Source of the DNA: Heterostelium album PN500
Taxonomy: Eukaryota; Evosea; Eumycetozoa; Acytosteliales; Acytosteliaceae
Direction: 5' to 3'
Assembly: GCF_000004825.1 (NCBI RefSeq)
Contig: NW_008805074.1
Span: 744,001-808,000, forward strand
Length of the DNA stretch: 64,000 nucleotides
The notes under the pieces are model-generated. The model had not been told where the DNA came from and made no database searches. It worked only from the letters and a program-made list of their open reading frames with translations. Both the position numbers and the translations under genes were made by a program. Positions 23,801 to 35,840 of the stretch are shown here, in pieces. The stretch's first letter is position 1; every line of letters begins with the position of its first letter.

Positions 23801-25707
23801 TCTAATAGATTAATATTTAAATAGAGTTTAAATATTTTTTAAAATGTAGAAATGATCAATTAATAGATATAATTATTATTTTCCAAAGATTGAAGTGATG
23901 GGCTAAAAATATTGGCATAAAAGTATAAAAACATTTTCATAATTTAATATTACACCAAATTATTATTTATATTTTTTTTTGCAAAGTCTTTATTGCAATA
24001 AAAAAACAAAAATAGTTACAATATTGGTTGGGGTTTTAAATACTAACTTTTCTTTATAAAAAATATATATAATAAATATTTATTTAAATATAATAAATAG
24101 ACCAATTTCCTTTACAGATAGAGTGGTTGGAAATCTTATTATTGTTATTCTGTGATTCTTTTTGATTCTGATTTAAAATTTAATAATGGATATTAAATTA
24201 TTTTTTTTTAATTACAAATATTTTTTTTATTTCTTTTTATTCACAGATATTCGAGTGGATAGATGATATTTAAAAATGATGATTGATTTGAATGTATAAT
24301 AATTGATGGATTAATTTTGTTGTTATTGTTATTGTTGTTGAGATATTATTTTTTTAAAAAAATAAAGTTTTTTTCAGAGATACCTGCTATGTTGCTACTT
24401 TAATTACATACATCAGATATAAAGTAAAATGTGATGATATTTGCTACAATACTAATATTACTTACTTAGTTTACTTTGCTAGTCTAACAAATATTAAATC
24501 TAATTCCAAAATGAGATACCACATTTTAATAATACTATCATTTATGTAAATTTATCATCAACATCACTACTCACATGATAGTAACCCCTCAGATTCCCCC
24601 CACATTGTTCTACCACTCACCATACTTTATATATCACTTTTTTAATCATTTTTTAGTTATTTACTCTATTGGGATTATATTAAAACAAATTTGAATAATG
24701 CAATTTTGGTAGTAGTAGTCTGACTGGGCAACCAAAGTGAGCAACAGTTTTACACTCCAACTTATGAGTGGCATATGCCATCAAAAAATTCACTACTAGA
24801 AGTAGAGTGTTGAGCATATGTTGAAATCACACGCTTTGGCGTGGTGGTAGTGAGTGGTGATGAGTGGTGGGTGTGTTTGTTTAGTTGTTGGTTGGTTGGT
24901 GGTGCAACAATAAATATTAAATATGTATATTTATGTGATAGTAGAGAGTAGTGTTGTGGTTGTTTGATATTTTTAATTGTAGAATGACAATACTCAGTCA
25001 CTGCAAATTACTGTGAAAAGAAATTGACTTCCAATCTTGAGTGATTGGTATTATCAATCAATAATGTGGTTTCGAAATTGCAATTTCCAGAGTACTACTG
25101 ATAAATCTGAAAATACAAATTAATATTCGAATTTAGTTGTTGATTGTTTTCTTAGTTTCGCTTTGTTTGTGTGTGTGGGTTTGTTTTATAAATGTACTCA
25201 ATTATTTATAATGATTTGATTGATTGGCTAGTGTGGTAGTAAAAGGGATAATATTATTAGTTTAATTTGATTAATTAAAAATAAACATAAATATATATAT
25301 ATTATTTGTTTTTTATCTATGTGTTGTGGTGATCGTTGATGATAGTAGTGGTTATTGTTGTTGTCAGTGTGCAGGGATACCATAAAAATAATAACAACAG
25401 AAATTATTATTTATAGAGATGATTACACACCACAAGTATCTAAAATATATATCATATTATTATTTTTGATGACAACCAACAACATTGGGAATTGGAAAAC
25501 AAACATGTTTAGTTTTTAAAAAAACAACTTCTTATGTGTTGAGGTGGTTGAGAGATAAAGAATCATAAATGTTATGATTGGCAGATAATGACGATGATGG
25601 TAATTGAAATGGTGTGTATGGAGAAGTGGGTATCGATCGTCTCTCCCTCTCTAGCTATTATCATTGAGAGTACTGTAACTAGCAACTACATTGATTGATG
25701 TAATTAA

Positions 25708-25921
25708 GCTATTAGTGGATGGAACCGATTACTAAAAGTGTTAAACACAAGATACTAAATCAATAAATAGTTTGTTTGTTTGTTTGTTAATTTTCTGGTT
25801 GTACTATAGTATATTGTAACCCATATGGTAACTCATGTTTTTTATAAAAATATATATATTAACTTGTGTATTATATTGTCTTACCCATTCGTTTGGGAGA
25901 TGTGCTATTAGTGGATGGAAC
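25708..25921. repeat. 18-bp direct repeat pair
   Basis: The sequence gctattagtggatggaac occurs exactly at 25708-25725 and 25904-25921, about 196 bp apart, in non-repetitive surroundings. It could be a duplicated factor-binding site or a trace of local duplication; its function is unknown. Confidence 0.55.
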
Positions 25922-26206
25922 GTCAGACTGAGGGGTACTGCTCAGATGAACGGTTGTTCCACACCAACCAACAAACAAAGAAAACAACCTGACAAGTGTT
26001 GCTAGATAAAGTATTTTTGTTGGTAAGCTAAAGTTGATGATATCAATCACTTTGTAGGTGTGAGCATACTCTTTCAAAAATAAACACATTTGGAAAATAG
26101 ACTATTAAAAGTGTATTTTAATACTGATGGATAGACACTGCTGTCACACCCTTTGTTTATGTAAATATATAATAATAATATTGATCAAAAATTTTGTGGG
26201 TGGATT

Positions 26207-26295
26207 AAACAACTTAAATATTATATATAACAACATCATTTGGTGGTGGTGGGGTGTAGGACGTGATGTTGTTATATATAATATTTAAGTTGTTT
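26207..26295. repeat. 32-bp perfect inverted repeat with G-rich loop
   Basis: The arm at 26207-26238 (aaacaacttaaatattatat...) is the exact reverse complement of the arm at 26264-26295. The 25-base loop (26239-26263) is G/T-rich (ggtggtggtggggtg). An RNA from either strand would form a long perfect hairpin like a Dicer substrate, and as DNA it could extrude as a cruciform. No target-site duplication is obvious, so a foldback transposon is less likely. It lies in the gene-poor upstream region. Confidence 0.8.
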
Positions 26296-27473
26296 TTTAA
26301 ATTGAATGGACGGTCACCTCGATCATAGTGCTATGGCAAAAATCATAATGATTCTCCTTTTATTTCTTAGTTTGTCATTTTTCTTTTTGGTATTTTAAAA
26401 CAAAAATAAACATATGTTTTCATCAGTGGAATAATAATGATTATCAATCAACCACCACAGAAACAAAGCAAAGATGAGTGGTAAATGAAAAGTTTACTTT
26501 TTTAGTTAAGCGATATATGACTATCAAAAAATAATAATATTTGAAAGGGGGTGGTTGTTTAAGTGGTGGTTAATAAGTTATGATCAAAATTTTAATATTG
26601 CCCTCCTTTGCTTGGTTGTTATCGTTATTTCCCTTATTAAGTAAATTCCTTACAGAAATGGAAATTAATTTGGTTTATGGGGGATTTGAGAATATTTTTG
26701 AACTTTTAAATTTTATATAAATAATAATATTTTTATATAAATATTTATTTAATGTGTATTTGTGTGGTTGTGTTTGTTTGTTATTTTTTAAATACACATA
26801 TATTATATCTCATCTATATCATTTCACCACACACATCTTAACGTTTGAGATACCAACGAACAACCTATCAAACCACACACCATCAACCCTTGAGTATGGT
26901 GCAAAAAACAAACATATGATATTTTTGGATGATTGATAAGAAAGAACAGTTATTGTAAACGATTTTGTTTCTGACAAGTAACATCAAACACCACAACACA
27001 AGACATCACATCAAATAATACTGAATATTACTAATGTATAAAACATATGTTATTGCTTGAAGAAGTAAGTTTTTTTAAATAAAAAATATATTTTGCATTA
27101 ATTCGATCGTGTTTGAGTAGCATTTATATGACTGTCTGTATATAAATTGGTATAAAATAAATATAATTTTTGTTTGATGTTACGAGCAATTTTAATATTG
27201 TTGTTGTTGATTATTATTATTATTTTATTATTATTTATTATTATTATGGAAATAAATTGAAAGAGAGAGTGATGATTCAAAAATTAGGGGATGATCGAAA
27301 AAATGTAATGGATTTCGAAATTATATCAAAAGCGGTGATCACTGATTGTAAAAGTAGATGGGAAATGCGATGAAATTCGAATATCTCATTTCTATTGGTT
27401 GTGAGTGTTTTTACTAACAAAGGTGACTTGTTACTGCTTTTACCTACATAAATCATTCTACACTCTGTATCTT

Positions 27474-27576
27474 TTTTTTACAAATATTAGTATGAATCAT
27501 CACACCATTCTACAATTTAATGATAATAATAAAAGTGTTGTAGTTTTGTGTGATTCATATAAATATTTGTAAAAAA
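27474..27576. ncRNA. Long imperfect hairpin, pre-miRNA-like
   Basis: The left arm (27474-27515, tttttacaaatatt then tatgaatca, cacac and ctacaa) pairs with the right arm (27538-27576, ttgtag, gtgtg, attcata, aaatatttgtaaaaa). There are a few mismatches and bulges, and a loop of about 22 bases. The ~40-bp imperfect stem and small loop are the size of a microRNA precursor; dictyostelids have Dicer-like proteins and miRNAs (established). Expression is not shown, and a relic inverted repeat is the alternative. Confidence 0.35.
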
Positions 27577-27975
27577 TTTTATCATATTTGAACTTAATTA
27601 ATACCAATCATCTAAAAAACAAATATTGATCACAAATTGTATTTATTTTTATTTTTTAAAAAAAAAAGCGCCAAAAGTATGATTAATCACACAAATCCAT
27701 CGTGCTTTTTAAAAAGGTATTGTTCAGAGCTTAGCTCTAATCCATTAAATCAATGATATTAACACATAATATGAATTAAAATTTCTTTATAAATTTTTAG
27801 AGGACTAATCATTGTAGACTATTGATTCGACTAGTATTTATTATTTAACCTTGTAATTCAAGATAGTTTATTATTTTTTTAATATTTATAATGATGATTA
27901 CTTCATTAGATTAAACTTGATATAAAATAATATTAAAAACCAATTATATATATATATATACTATTTAAAATTAAT

Positions 27976-30283
27976 TTATTGACCAGCTTCTTCCAATGCA
28001 CTTTGTAGTATTCTCATTAACTCTAAAAATCGGTTTGAATAAGTTGGATGATTGATACAAGCAATCTCCATTAATGAAATACCTCCTGCTCTTGCAATTG
28101 TTAATTTATTCTTTGCTATAAATTGGAATGAAAAAAAAACAATATTAGTATCAATTATTAGAAGAAATATTTAGATATAATATGAAACCTACGATTACAA
28201 GATAAATTCTTTAATGCACCTCTACCTTGCATTTGTACACCAGAGTGATATGGATGATTTCTCATTGCCTGTAGAATCAATTTGATTCCACCTTCTCTGG
28301 CAATGGTTTCTTCGTTCACTTCATCTTGGTAGGCAAGATTTATCAAAGCGGCACAACCTTCGTCTTGAACATCTGGATCTTGATAGTGATTGGTCATTGC
28401 CTGTAGAACCAATTGAATTCCGCCTAATTTTGTAATTAAATCTTTATTTCTCTCTGATGTTTTAAATTGAATATTAGTATTTAATTTTTATAATAAAAAA
28501 TTTGAATGATAATATTTAACATACCATTTCTTGCAAGATTTCTCAATGCACCACAACCATTCAATTGTAAATCTGGATGGGAAGCAAAACATTTCATACT
28601 GTTTAGAATGAGGTTGATTCCACCTTCTTTGGCACTGAGTACTTTGTTCTTGTCGTTACATCCCAGATTTCTGAGGGCACCACAACCTTGAGTTTGTATT
28701 CCGATGTGATTCGGATGGTTTCTCATTGCGGTGGCGATTGCATGAATACCACCCTCCTGTGCAACTCGACTCTCACTCAGATCATTTCTAGCGAGATTTC
28801 TTAAAACGAAACTAGTGTTATACTGAACACCTGGATTATGTAGATGGTTACGCATGGCTGCCAAAATTAATTTAATACCATCCAATTCTACTACTTCTAA
28901 ATAATTATTATTTGAATCTAAATAAATATATTAATAAAAAATAAAGAATTAGAATATATAATTATTTTAGTATTTAATTTAATAAACTTACAAACACCAA
29001 AACTATTTGGAGAATCACAAGTTAAGTTACCAAGTGCACCACATGCATCTTCTTGAACACCTGCATTCAAAGGATGATTCTTCATTGCTTGTAGTATTAA
29101 TTTAATACCATCGTAACGAGCAATGAGTGCTTCATGTTCATCTTCTTTTCTTTGTCTATAACTCAATCTCTTTAAAATATAGCAAGTCTCTCTTTGAACC
29201 AATGAATTCTGAGAGTGCTTCATCATGACACCAATTATTTTCTTTATTTGTCCATTTTCGTCGTTGGCATCGAATGTCTTCATAAAATCCTAATTTTAAT
29301 TGATAAAAATTGTTTATTAATATTTAAACGCATTTTAACAAATTAATAATTAATAAACTTACTGAATCTAAATCTTCCATTAAACATAATAACATTTTAA
29401 CTTGAGGTGGGTTGGATGACCAACGTGAGTTGAATTGCATGGCATAGAAGATTCTTGGACAACTACGCTCGAATAGACTACCCCAGAATTTGAAACTCTC
29501 GACGGTGCTCCATATGCGACGACATGTAAGACTGATGTTCCAGAGGTCTCTGGCTCCTAAAAATGAAAGAAGATGTACTAGAATCTCGGTAGGTATAGAA
29601 AAGAGATCGACGTAGCGGTCAAGTATCAAGTTGTCCTCGACCATATTATGACTGGTTTGTTGCTCGCTCTGAGACTGTGACAGTGACTTTTTGGTGGAAA
29701 TCGATGAGAATATCGAAGACAAACACTGAGTCTTTAATTGCTTTTGGATGGAACCCGATGATGTTGAAAGTGAATTGGAAAGCATTTCTTTACAAATTGT
29801 ATCTATCTCTGAATTAATTTGATTATTATTGTTGTTGTTGTTGATGTTGTTTTGATTAGTGTTGTTGGTGTTGTTATTTAATTCTAAAATTAAATTATTA
29901 TCTTTTAATTCTACTTCTACTTCTTCTTCTTCTTGTTCTTCTTGTTGATTACAATTATTATTAATATTATTATTTATTTGTTCAAAGGTATAATTATTAG
30001 TATTATTATTAACTATATTTATTAAATCTTCTCCTCCTTGTAGTTGTTGCAATTCTCGTAGTTGATGCTTTAGGATTAGTAGTTGAAAGCAATTTATAAA
30101 TGAATGTTTATCTTTTTCTAGTTCTTTAATTTCTTGGAGTATTTGTAGGATTTGTTGTTGTTGGAGAGTTTGCTGTGTTTCTTCTTCTTTTAATAATTGT
30201 TGTTGGTGGTGTTGGTGGTGTTGTTGCTGATTTTCTAAACAACTTCTACTACTACTACGGGAAAAATAGTTTAAAAGAAACAT
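27976..30283 (-). CDS. F-box protein with armadillo-type repeats
   Basis: Exons 30283-29363, 29289-28992, 28917-28525, 28453-28193 and 28115-27976 join to about 670 residues. The N-terminal ~230 residues are rich in Gln, Asn and Glu. An F-box follows at about 235-290 (FSIPTEILVHLLSFLGARDL, then WNISLTCRRIWSTV and FWGSLFERSCPR). The rest is a run of armadillo-like repeats, each about 42-47 residues with the pattern GGIxLILxAMxNHxxNxxVQ then GCGALRNLxxN. F-box proteins link a bound target to an SCF ubiquitin ligase; here the armadillo array would bind the target (inference). The same repeat style occurs in LRRK2-like proteins. The frame stays open upstream to an acceptor-like site at 30377, so an additional 5' exon is possible. 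Confidence 0.85.
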
Positions 30284-33202
30284 TGTGCATAAAGCTGAGA
30301 TGGAAATCCACTTTGGAAATTTAATGAGAGGTTGCAGATAATTTTGAGACAGGATTCCTCGACAATAATTCCTACAAATCAATAATTATTATTAATATTA
30401 TTATTAATCAACCCCACACTACTACAAAAGTAAATTATTATTGTTTGTTTTGCTTGTTTTTTTAATATGATATTGTATAAAAATTTTAAACATTTACTTA
30501 TTATCTAAAAAATAACCACTATTTCTTTATTTATATATATAATTAAAATTAATTATATATTTAAATATAATGTAATAATTAAAAAATTTTTATATATATA
30601 TTTTTTTGCTTCTTCTTCTTATTAATGATATTATAAAAAATAATATAAACATAGTTGTGATGATATTATATTATACGATAGTGTGTTTGAAACTGTTATT
30701 TTTGATAGTAACACACATTAACACTCATATACAGACATAAAAACACACACACACAATCGTTCACATCAACACTCACACAGTCACACACACTGGCATTCAC
30801 ACAGTCACACACTACCAGTAACTCCACAACTTTAATATTTTTTTAATTTTATTACTAAACAAACATAAAAATCATATAAAGACACACATTTTGAAAAAGA
30901 AAATAATAAAATTATAAAATAGCAAAAAGCCAAAAGAAAGATATAACATGTGGTGTGGGAATTATCGATAGATTGGGAGTTAACTATAACACTTTTATAT
31001 AATGACAATGTTATCGTGTCTGTCTTTATATTCACTTACAGTGACAACAACATAAATATCCCATTAAGCACAAAACTATTTCGGTGATATTTAATTATTC
31101 ATTGGATGATAAACCCAATCTAAATAATCTATATTAAAATATTTGCCAATGTCTTTGGTGGTGTGCGTGTGCTTGTGGGTTAATTGTACAATAAATAAAA
31201 TCAAATATTTAGATTATTAAAAAAATATATCCATTTTACCTAAATAAGGTAATATTTAATGTATTACCTCATTGTAACATTTTGATACTTCATATGATCA
31301 ATGTTATTATAAATATTGTTTTAAAATTTAAAATAAAATAAAACAAAGAAAATTTTAAACATTTTATTTTATCTGTTTAATTATGTGGTGGGTGGGTGGG
31401 TTTTAAATTATATATGAGTTAATTGATATACCTGTTGATGAAAATATCTAAAAAAGATGAATCTTTTTAATCAAACAGCATCAGTCAAAAACACAAAGAT
31501 TTGGATTGATGAGTTGTCATGATTATAAATTAATATTTAAAAATTGATCAATAGGAAAACACTTATCATTGATCACTCACACCACACCTGTTGATCATTC
31601 TCCTACATTTTCAATACTCTTCACTTTATTATTATTATTTCTCTTCTAAATCATTTGTTCTATTTTATTCTTTTTCAATTTGATTCCAAGTTGAAATTTA
31701 TTCCTATCAAATTATCGACTGAACAACTCTTTTTCTTTTGTTTAAAAAGTAAGTATAAATCAACAAAGACATACACAACCCATATCTAATCTAATCAAAT
31801 CTATATGACCATAGTGTTTTGTGATTGAACAATTAAAATTTAAAGTTATTGATATTAACTAAATTTGGTAATTGATTGATTTAAACTTTTAATTTTAAAA
31901 AAATATATTTGATGACATAACAATTTTTATTGGTTTCATTAAAAAATAAAATAATGATAATAATAATGATAAATCATCATTTTTAATTTAAAATTTATAT
32001 TGTTATAATGATAGGATAGGTGATTCTTGACTTTAATTTTGGAATGAAGTAAATGATTTGTAAAGATGATAATGTTTCAATTTTTTGTTTATAATTAACA
32101 CCAATAAATAAAATTATAAAATTATAAATTATAACAAATAATCCATTTTTATTTTTATACATACAATGAAACTAAAGGAATAAATAAAAAGCTAAACATC
32201 TCCTTGTATATTTATTCTAATTAACCTTGAGTCAAAATTAATAAATGACTGAAAGATTTGTTAAATCAAGTTTTAAAAAAAAATCCAATAAATAAAGATA
32301 GATGATAAGTATATTTAAATATAGTAACCAATAACTTAAATCTACACTTTTTTATAATACTTGATTGTTTATATATATTGGTTATTTTTTAAATATTTGA
32401 TTGAATTAAATAGTCTATAAAAAAATAAATGTATTAAACTAAATAAATTAAATATATAAAGTGAATTTTTAATTAAAATCAAAAAATTAATTATTATTAT
32501 TATTATTATTATTATTTTTAGTTATTTTTAATACTTTTGGTAAATGATAAAAGTGAGAAGAAGAAATAGATGAACGATTGCACAATAATACAACAATTAT
32601 CATATTAATTTTTTTAATTTTATTCTTACCTTATTTTTTATTCGATTATCCATACATCTTTTGTAAGACTTTACTAAAGATAGACCTATGAGTATCTACA
32701 ACAATTTAGTGCAGTTCAGTACTATCACAAAAATAAAATAAAATAAAAAAAAAGTGTGAAATTGAATGTACTTATTTGATTAAAAAAAATAACATAATAA
32801 TAATAATAATGATAACACACAACAAGTTTGAACTGAACTGTTTGGTTTGTGAATTTTGATTTGTTGTTTTATTTAATTGATCATCATCAAATTAATATAT
32901 GTAAAAAAGCAGTACTGTAGTAGTGGTGTTGTTGTAGTAGCAGTTAACACAAATCATCGTTCAACTGCAAGTTCTGAACTTAGTGACACTGAAAAATTAA
33001 ATTACTACTAAAATCTGTATAGGTTTTGCCTAACTATATTTTATTTGATGCTAGTTTGTTGTTGTTCCTTTAAAAGAAACAGAGTTAATTTTCTTTAATT
33101 TTTTATGAACAAATTTGATTATTTTAAAAAATAATCACTTCATGTTTGTTTATTTGAATTTCATCAGTTTTTTTTTTAATTAATTTTAAATTTATAATTA
33201 AT
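30284..33202. other. Intergenic, 2.9 kb
   Basis: AT-rich and gene-poor. A CA-rich tract at about 30715-30815 includes two copies of cacacagtcacacac; it could be a simple repeat or a cluster of CA-rich regulatory boxes for the F-box gene. An ATT microsatellite lies at about 32490-32515. I see no supported open frame or RNA gene. Confidence 0.35.
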
Positions 33203-34938
33203 TTAATCATAATTTTGTTTAAATATTTTTCCAATTATATTTGCCAACAAAACTTGATCTATATTAGCGATATTATTGTTAGTTGACGATGATTGACCAT
33301 TATTACTATTATTGTTGTTATGAGGTTGTTGTTGTTGTTGATGTTTTACATTTGATTGTTGTTTTTTAGTTCTTGGTGATTCTGATTCCAATGACTGTTG
33401 TTGAGATGTGTTGGTGGTATTCGATGATGATGATGATGATGATGTTGTTGTTGGTGGTGTCTGTAAATTATTATTATTATTATTATTGTTGTTAAGTAGA
33501 AAAGATGATTCAACGGTGAGTGGTGATGGTATCTTGGCGGTACGTCTTGTATGCTTGTCAAAGAAAGGATTGTAGATGGAGACCGATGTAGATGGCACCA
33601 GATTCTTGATGGTCTGACAGTCATGTTCAAGATCGGTGAATAACTTGGTGTAGGCGGGCAGGTTCTCGCTCTCGAAACGACGCTGATCCTCCTGATCCTT
33701 GAAGTAATCGAGTTGCGGTTGCAATCGGAAGGTCTGCACCAAGTTGACAACGAAGCTCTTACCGCTCGGCGACGACTTCAACGTGATCATGTCGATCGTC
33801 TTGGAGCTACCTTTCTTAAAGAACGACAATCCATAGACAAAGGTGAGTGGATTCACCGGATTGAATTTCTTTATGAACCAACGCGCAAGTTTTTCCAAAT
33901 CGAATTGATTCTTTGTTAATAATTGTTGTTGTTGTTGTTGCTCATTATTATTGTTGTTGTTGTTGTTATTAGTTGTTTGTTGTTGTTGTAATTCTGGTGA
34001 TGAAGATGTTGATGACTTGGCAAGTGGTATTACATTTGCACTCCATTTGTGATTCTGTAGGATTGGATCGATGTTGTAGAGTGTCTGTGTGTAGAGTGAA
34101 TCTATTTTCGGGTACGATGGATATAGTTGATTTCTGTCGATGTCTGTTCCAATGATGACTTGCATGTCGCTCTCCAAGTAGAGAATGGGATAGGATTGCA
34201 GTGTGTGAAACGAATCGGAACGATGCAGTGGAATGTGTCCGAATATAACCTGTGGGTTGTCGGCAAGTGAAACTGTCCAATATGCCTTTGAGTCATTGGC
34301 ACCTGTAATATACAATGGTGATGAATATGGATCATCGAATTTCGCAATCAAACTTTTCTACTCATCATCAACCAATCCAATTAATTGTTAAAGTTAGTAA
34401 CACTTGATCAAAAAATGTAACAATTATAACAATAACAATAACAATAACACAATAATACATACATGTAATAGATTCGATATTTGTTCAAATGTAGGATTTT
34501 GTAATGACTTTGAAAATACTCTAAAATTTAGTAACAAATAAGTTAATTTATATATATATATATTTAAAAACCATATATGTTTATAATATGTTTATAATAA
34601 TAAGTAACTAACTACATACTTTTGAAACTTTTGAAAAGTAGCAGAAAAGTGAAATCCTAACCATACAACATCATCAGTTCTGTTTTTATATATGTAAGTG
34701 TAAAGTAATATTGTTTTGTTTGTTAATAAAGGTAGTACTAATTTGAATTAGAATTTGAGATAGATTACTGATGTCTTTTTCCTTCCAATGTAACAGAGAA
34801 TTCAACATGATTCTTTGAGAGTAATACAGTGACACCCGATGGTAATGCACCAAGATTACTAGCACTCGATTGAAGATCTTCAGCTTGAAGACTTTTTACT
34901 TTCTTCACTCCTTTTATACCTTCATAAACATTAATCAT
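33203..34938 (-). CDS. Conserved-looking protein of unknown family
   Basis: Four exons (34938-34769, 34679-34620, 34520-34463, 34357-33203) join cleanly to 480 residues. The start is the ATG of MINVYEGIKGVKKVKSLQAE. Residues 1-210 are non-repetitive and look like a folded domain (VTVLLSKNHVEFSVTLEGK, DDVVWLGFHFSATFQKF, AYWTVSLADNPQVIFGHIPL). A Gln/Asn tract follows. A second ordered block (about 250-360) contains LARWFIKKFNPVNPLTFVYG and SFVVNLVQTFRLQPQL. The C-terminal ~100 residues are Ser/Gln/Asn-rich. No signal peptide, membrane segment or catalytic motif is evident. I do not recognise the family and propose no function. It is divergent from pex4 across about 900 bp. Confidence 0.8.
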
Positions 34939-35840
34939 TTTTGGAATATTATTATTTTAATAAATCGATCTAACTTTTACTAATCTAATATAAAATTGAA
35001 TAGATAGATAGATAGATAAGATATAAATAATACAAATTAATATAAAATCAATCAAAAAAAAGTTTTTTTTTTATTTTAAATTTGATTTTCACTTATCAGA
35101 TGATTTTGTGATTGTGAAGTTCTTATTATTAATACATATTTATATTTATAAAATGATTTGTTTTTAAAATTGATTTAATTAATGAATATGAAGATATACA
35201 ATATTTACAGAAAAACTTCATGCCTACTTTTAATAATTTAGGACTGTTGAAAGTTAAGTAAGTAAGGTAGGTAAATAATTTGATTTTTAAGTGAAATACA
35301 GTCTCAACAAGATGTATAAGCATTTAAACGAGCCAGCAAATTGATATTACATACATTCTTTTATCAAAGTGACAATACCGCAATACAATTACCCAAAGCC
35401 CAACTCAATGAATCAAAGAAAGAAACCATACATAATTCAAAATGCACTCCAAGCTACTTTCGATCAGCTTTCTACTGCACCAAGACCGACTCGAGTTTAA
35501 TTAAACTTGGTTAGGTACAGGTGACACCTCATTAGCTACCTGTACCTCGTTGATTAGAGCTATTGCATGTATGCAACAATTCAGCATGTGCCAGACCTTA
35601 CAATCGATTTCAATATCAATATCAAAATTATGTTTTAAACATTCTCATTGAATATTAACAAGATCAATGTATTCATTAATTTTACTAAATAAAATAAATA
35701 AATAAATAAATAAAATAAAAACAAAATTAATAAAAAAAAATATATTTTTTTTTTTTTTTTAATTTCATTTTTCATTTATTTCTTTTATAAGTTGTTTTAC
35801 ATCATTACACCTACACGATTATATATAATTAAAAAGAACA
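34939..35840. promoter_or_regulatory. Divergent upstream region with structured block
   Basis: It separates the unknown gene (minus) from pex4 (plus). It contains TAGA repeats at about 35001-35017 and a less AT-rich block at about 35325-35610 that shows several hairpins (listed separately). An AAAT repeat lies at about 35690-35712 and a poly-T run at about 35744-35760. No convincing coding exon. Confidence 0.4.
35325..35610. ncRNA. Candidate structured RNA or hairpin cluster
   Basis: The block stands out from its AT-rich flanks. It contains AGGTACAGGT (35513-35522) pairing perfectly with ACCTGTACCT (35538-35547), the palindrome AGTTTAATTAAACT (35494-35507), TTGCATGTATGCAA (35563-35576), and AAGCT (35451) pairing with AGCTT (35466). 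Frames on both strands are interrupted, so it is not an obvious exon. Strand and ends are unknown. A regulatory region with palindromic factor sites is the alternative. Confidence 0.28.

Larger units (their letters stand above)
19387..27975. promoter_or_regulatory. 8.6-kb gene-poor upstream region of homeodomain gene
   Basis: No open reading frame here has coding character. Short open frames (for example 22159-22546, 24762-25001, 25871-26089) lack codon bias and homology. The region is unusually long for such a compact genome. It holds TG/CA-rich boxes at about 21490-21519, 22452-22488, 24865-24878, 25168-25183, 26145-26155, 26825-26835 and 26872-26880. These resemble the G/CA-rich boxes bound by the dictyostelid developmental factor GBF. 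It also holds two long hairpins (listed separately), an 18-bp direct repeat (25708-25725 and 25904-25921), an AAAT tetranucleotide run at about 23023-23051, and islands less AT-rich than their surroundings at 20218-20310 and 21176-21345. Extended cis-regulation or noncoding transcripts are the likely uses (inference). Confidence 0.4.

Noticed and set aside
24762-26089. Short minus-strand open frames rich in Thr/His/Ser
   Set aside because: They read through TG/CA-rich regulatory-looking repeats and lack any domain or exon partner.
26754-26936. Plus-strand 60-codon frame beginning MYLCGCVC
   Set aside because: Isolated, no splice context, AT-driven composition.
30715-30815. CA-rich tract as a CRISPR-like or telomeric repeat
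   Set aside because: Units are irregular and unspaced; it is a simple repeat or CA-box cluster.
35129-35323. Minus-strand 64-codon frame near the hairpin cluster
   Set aside because: No homology or codon bias; stops flank it and no exon partner is found.
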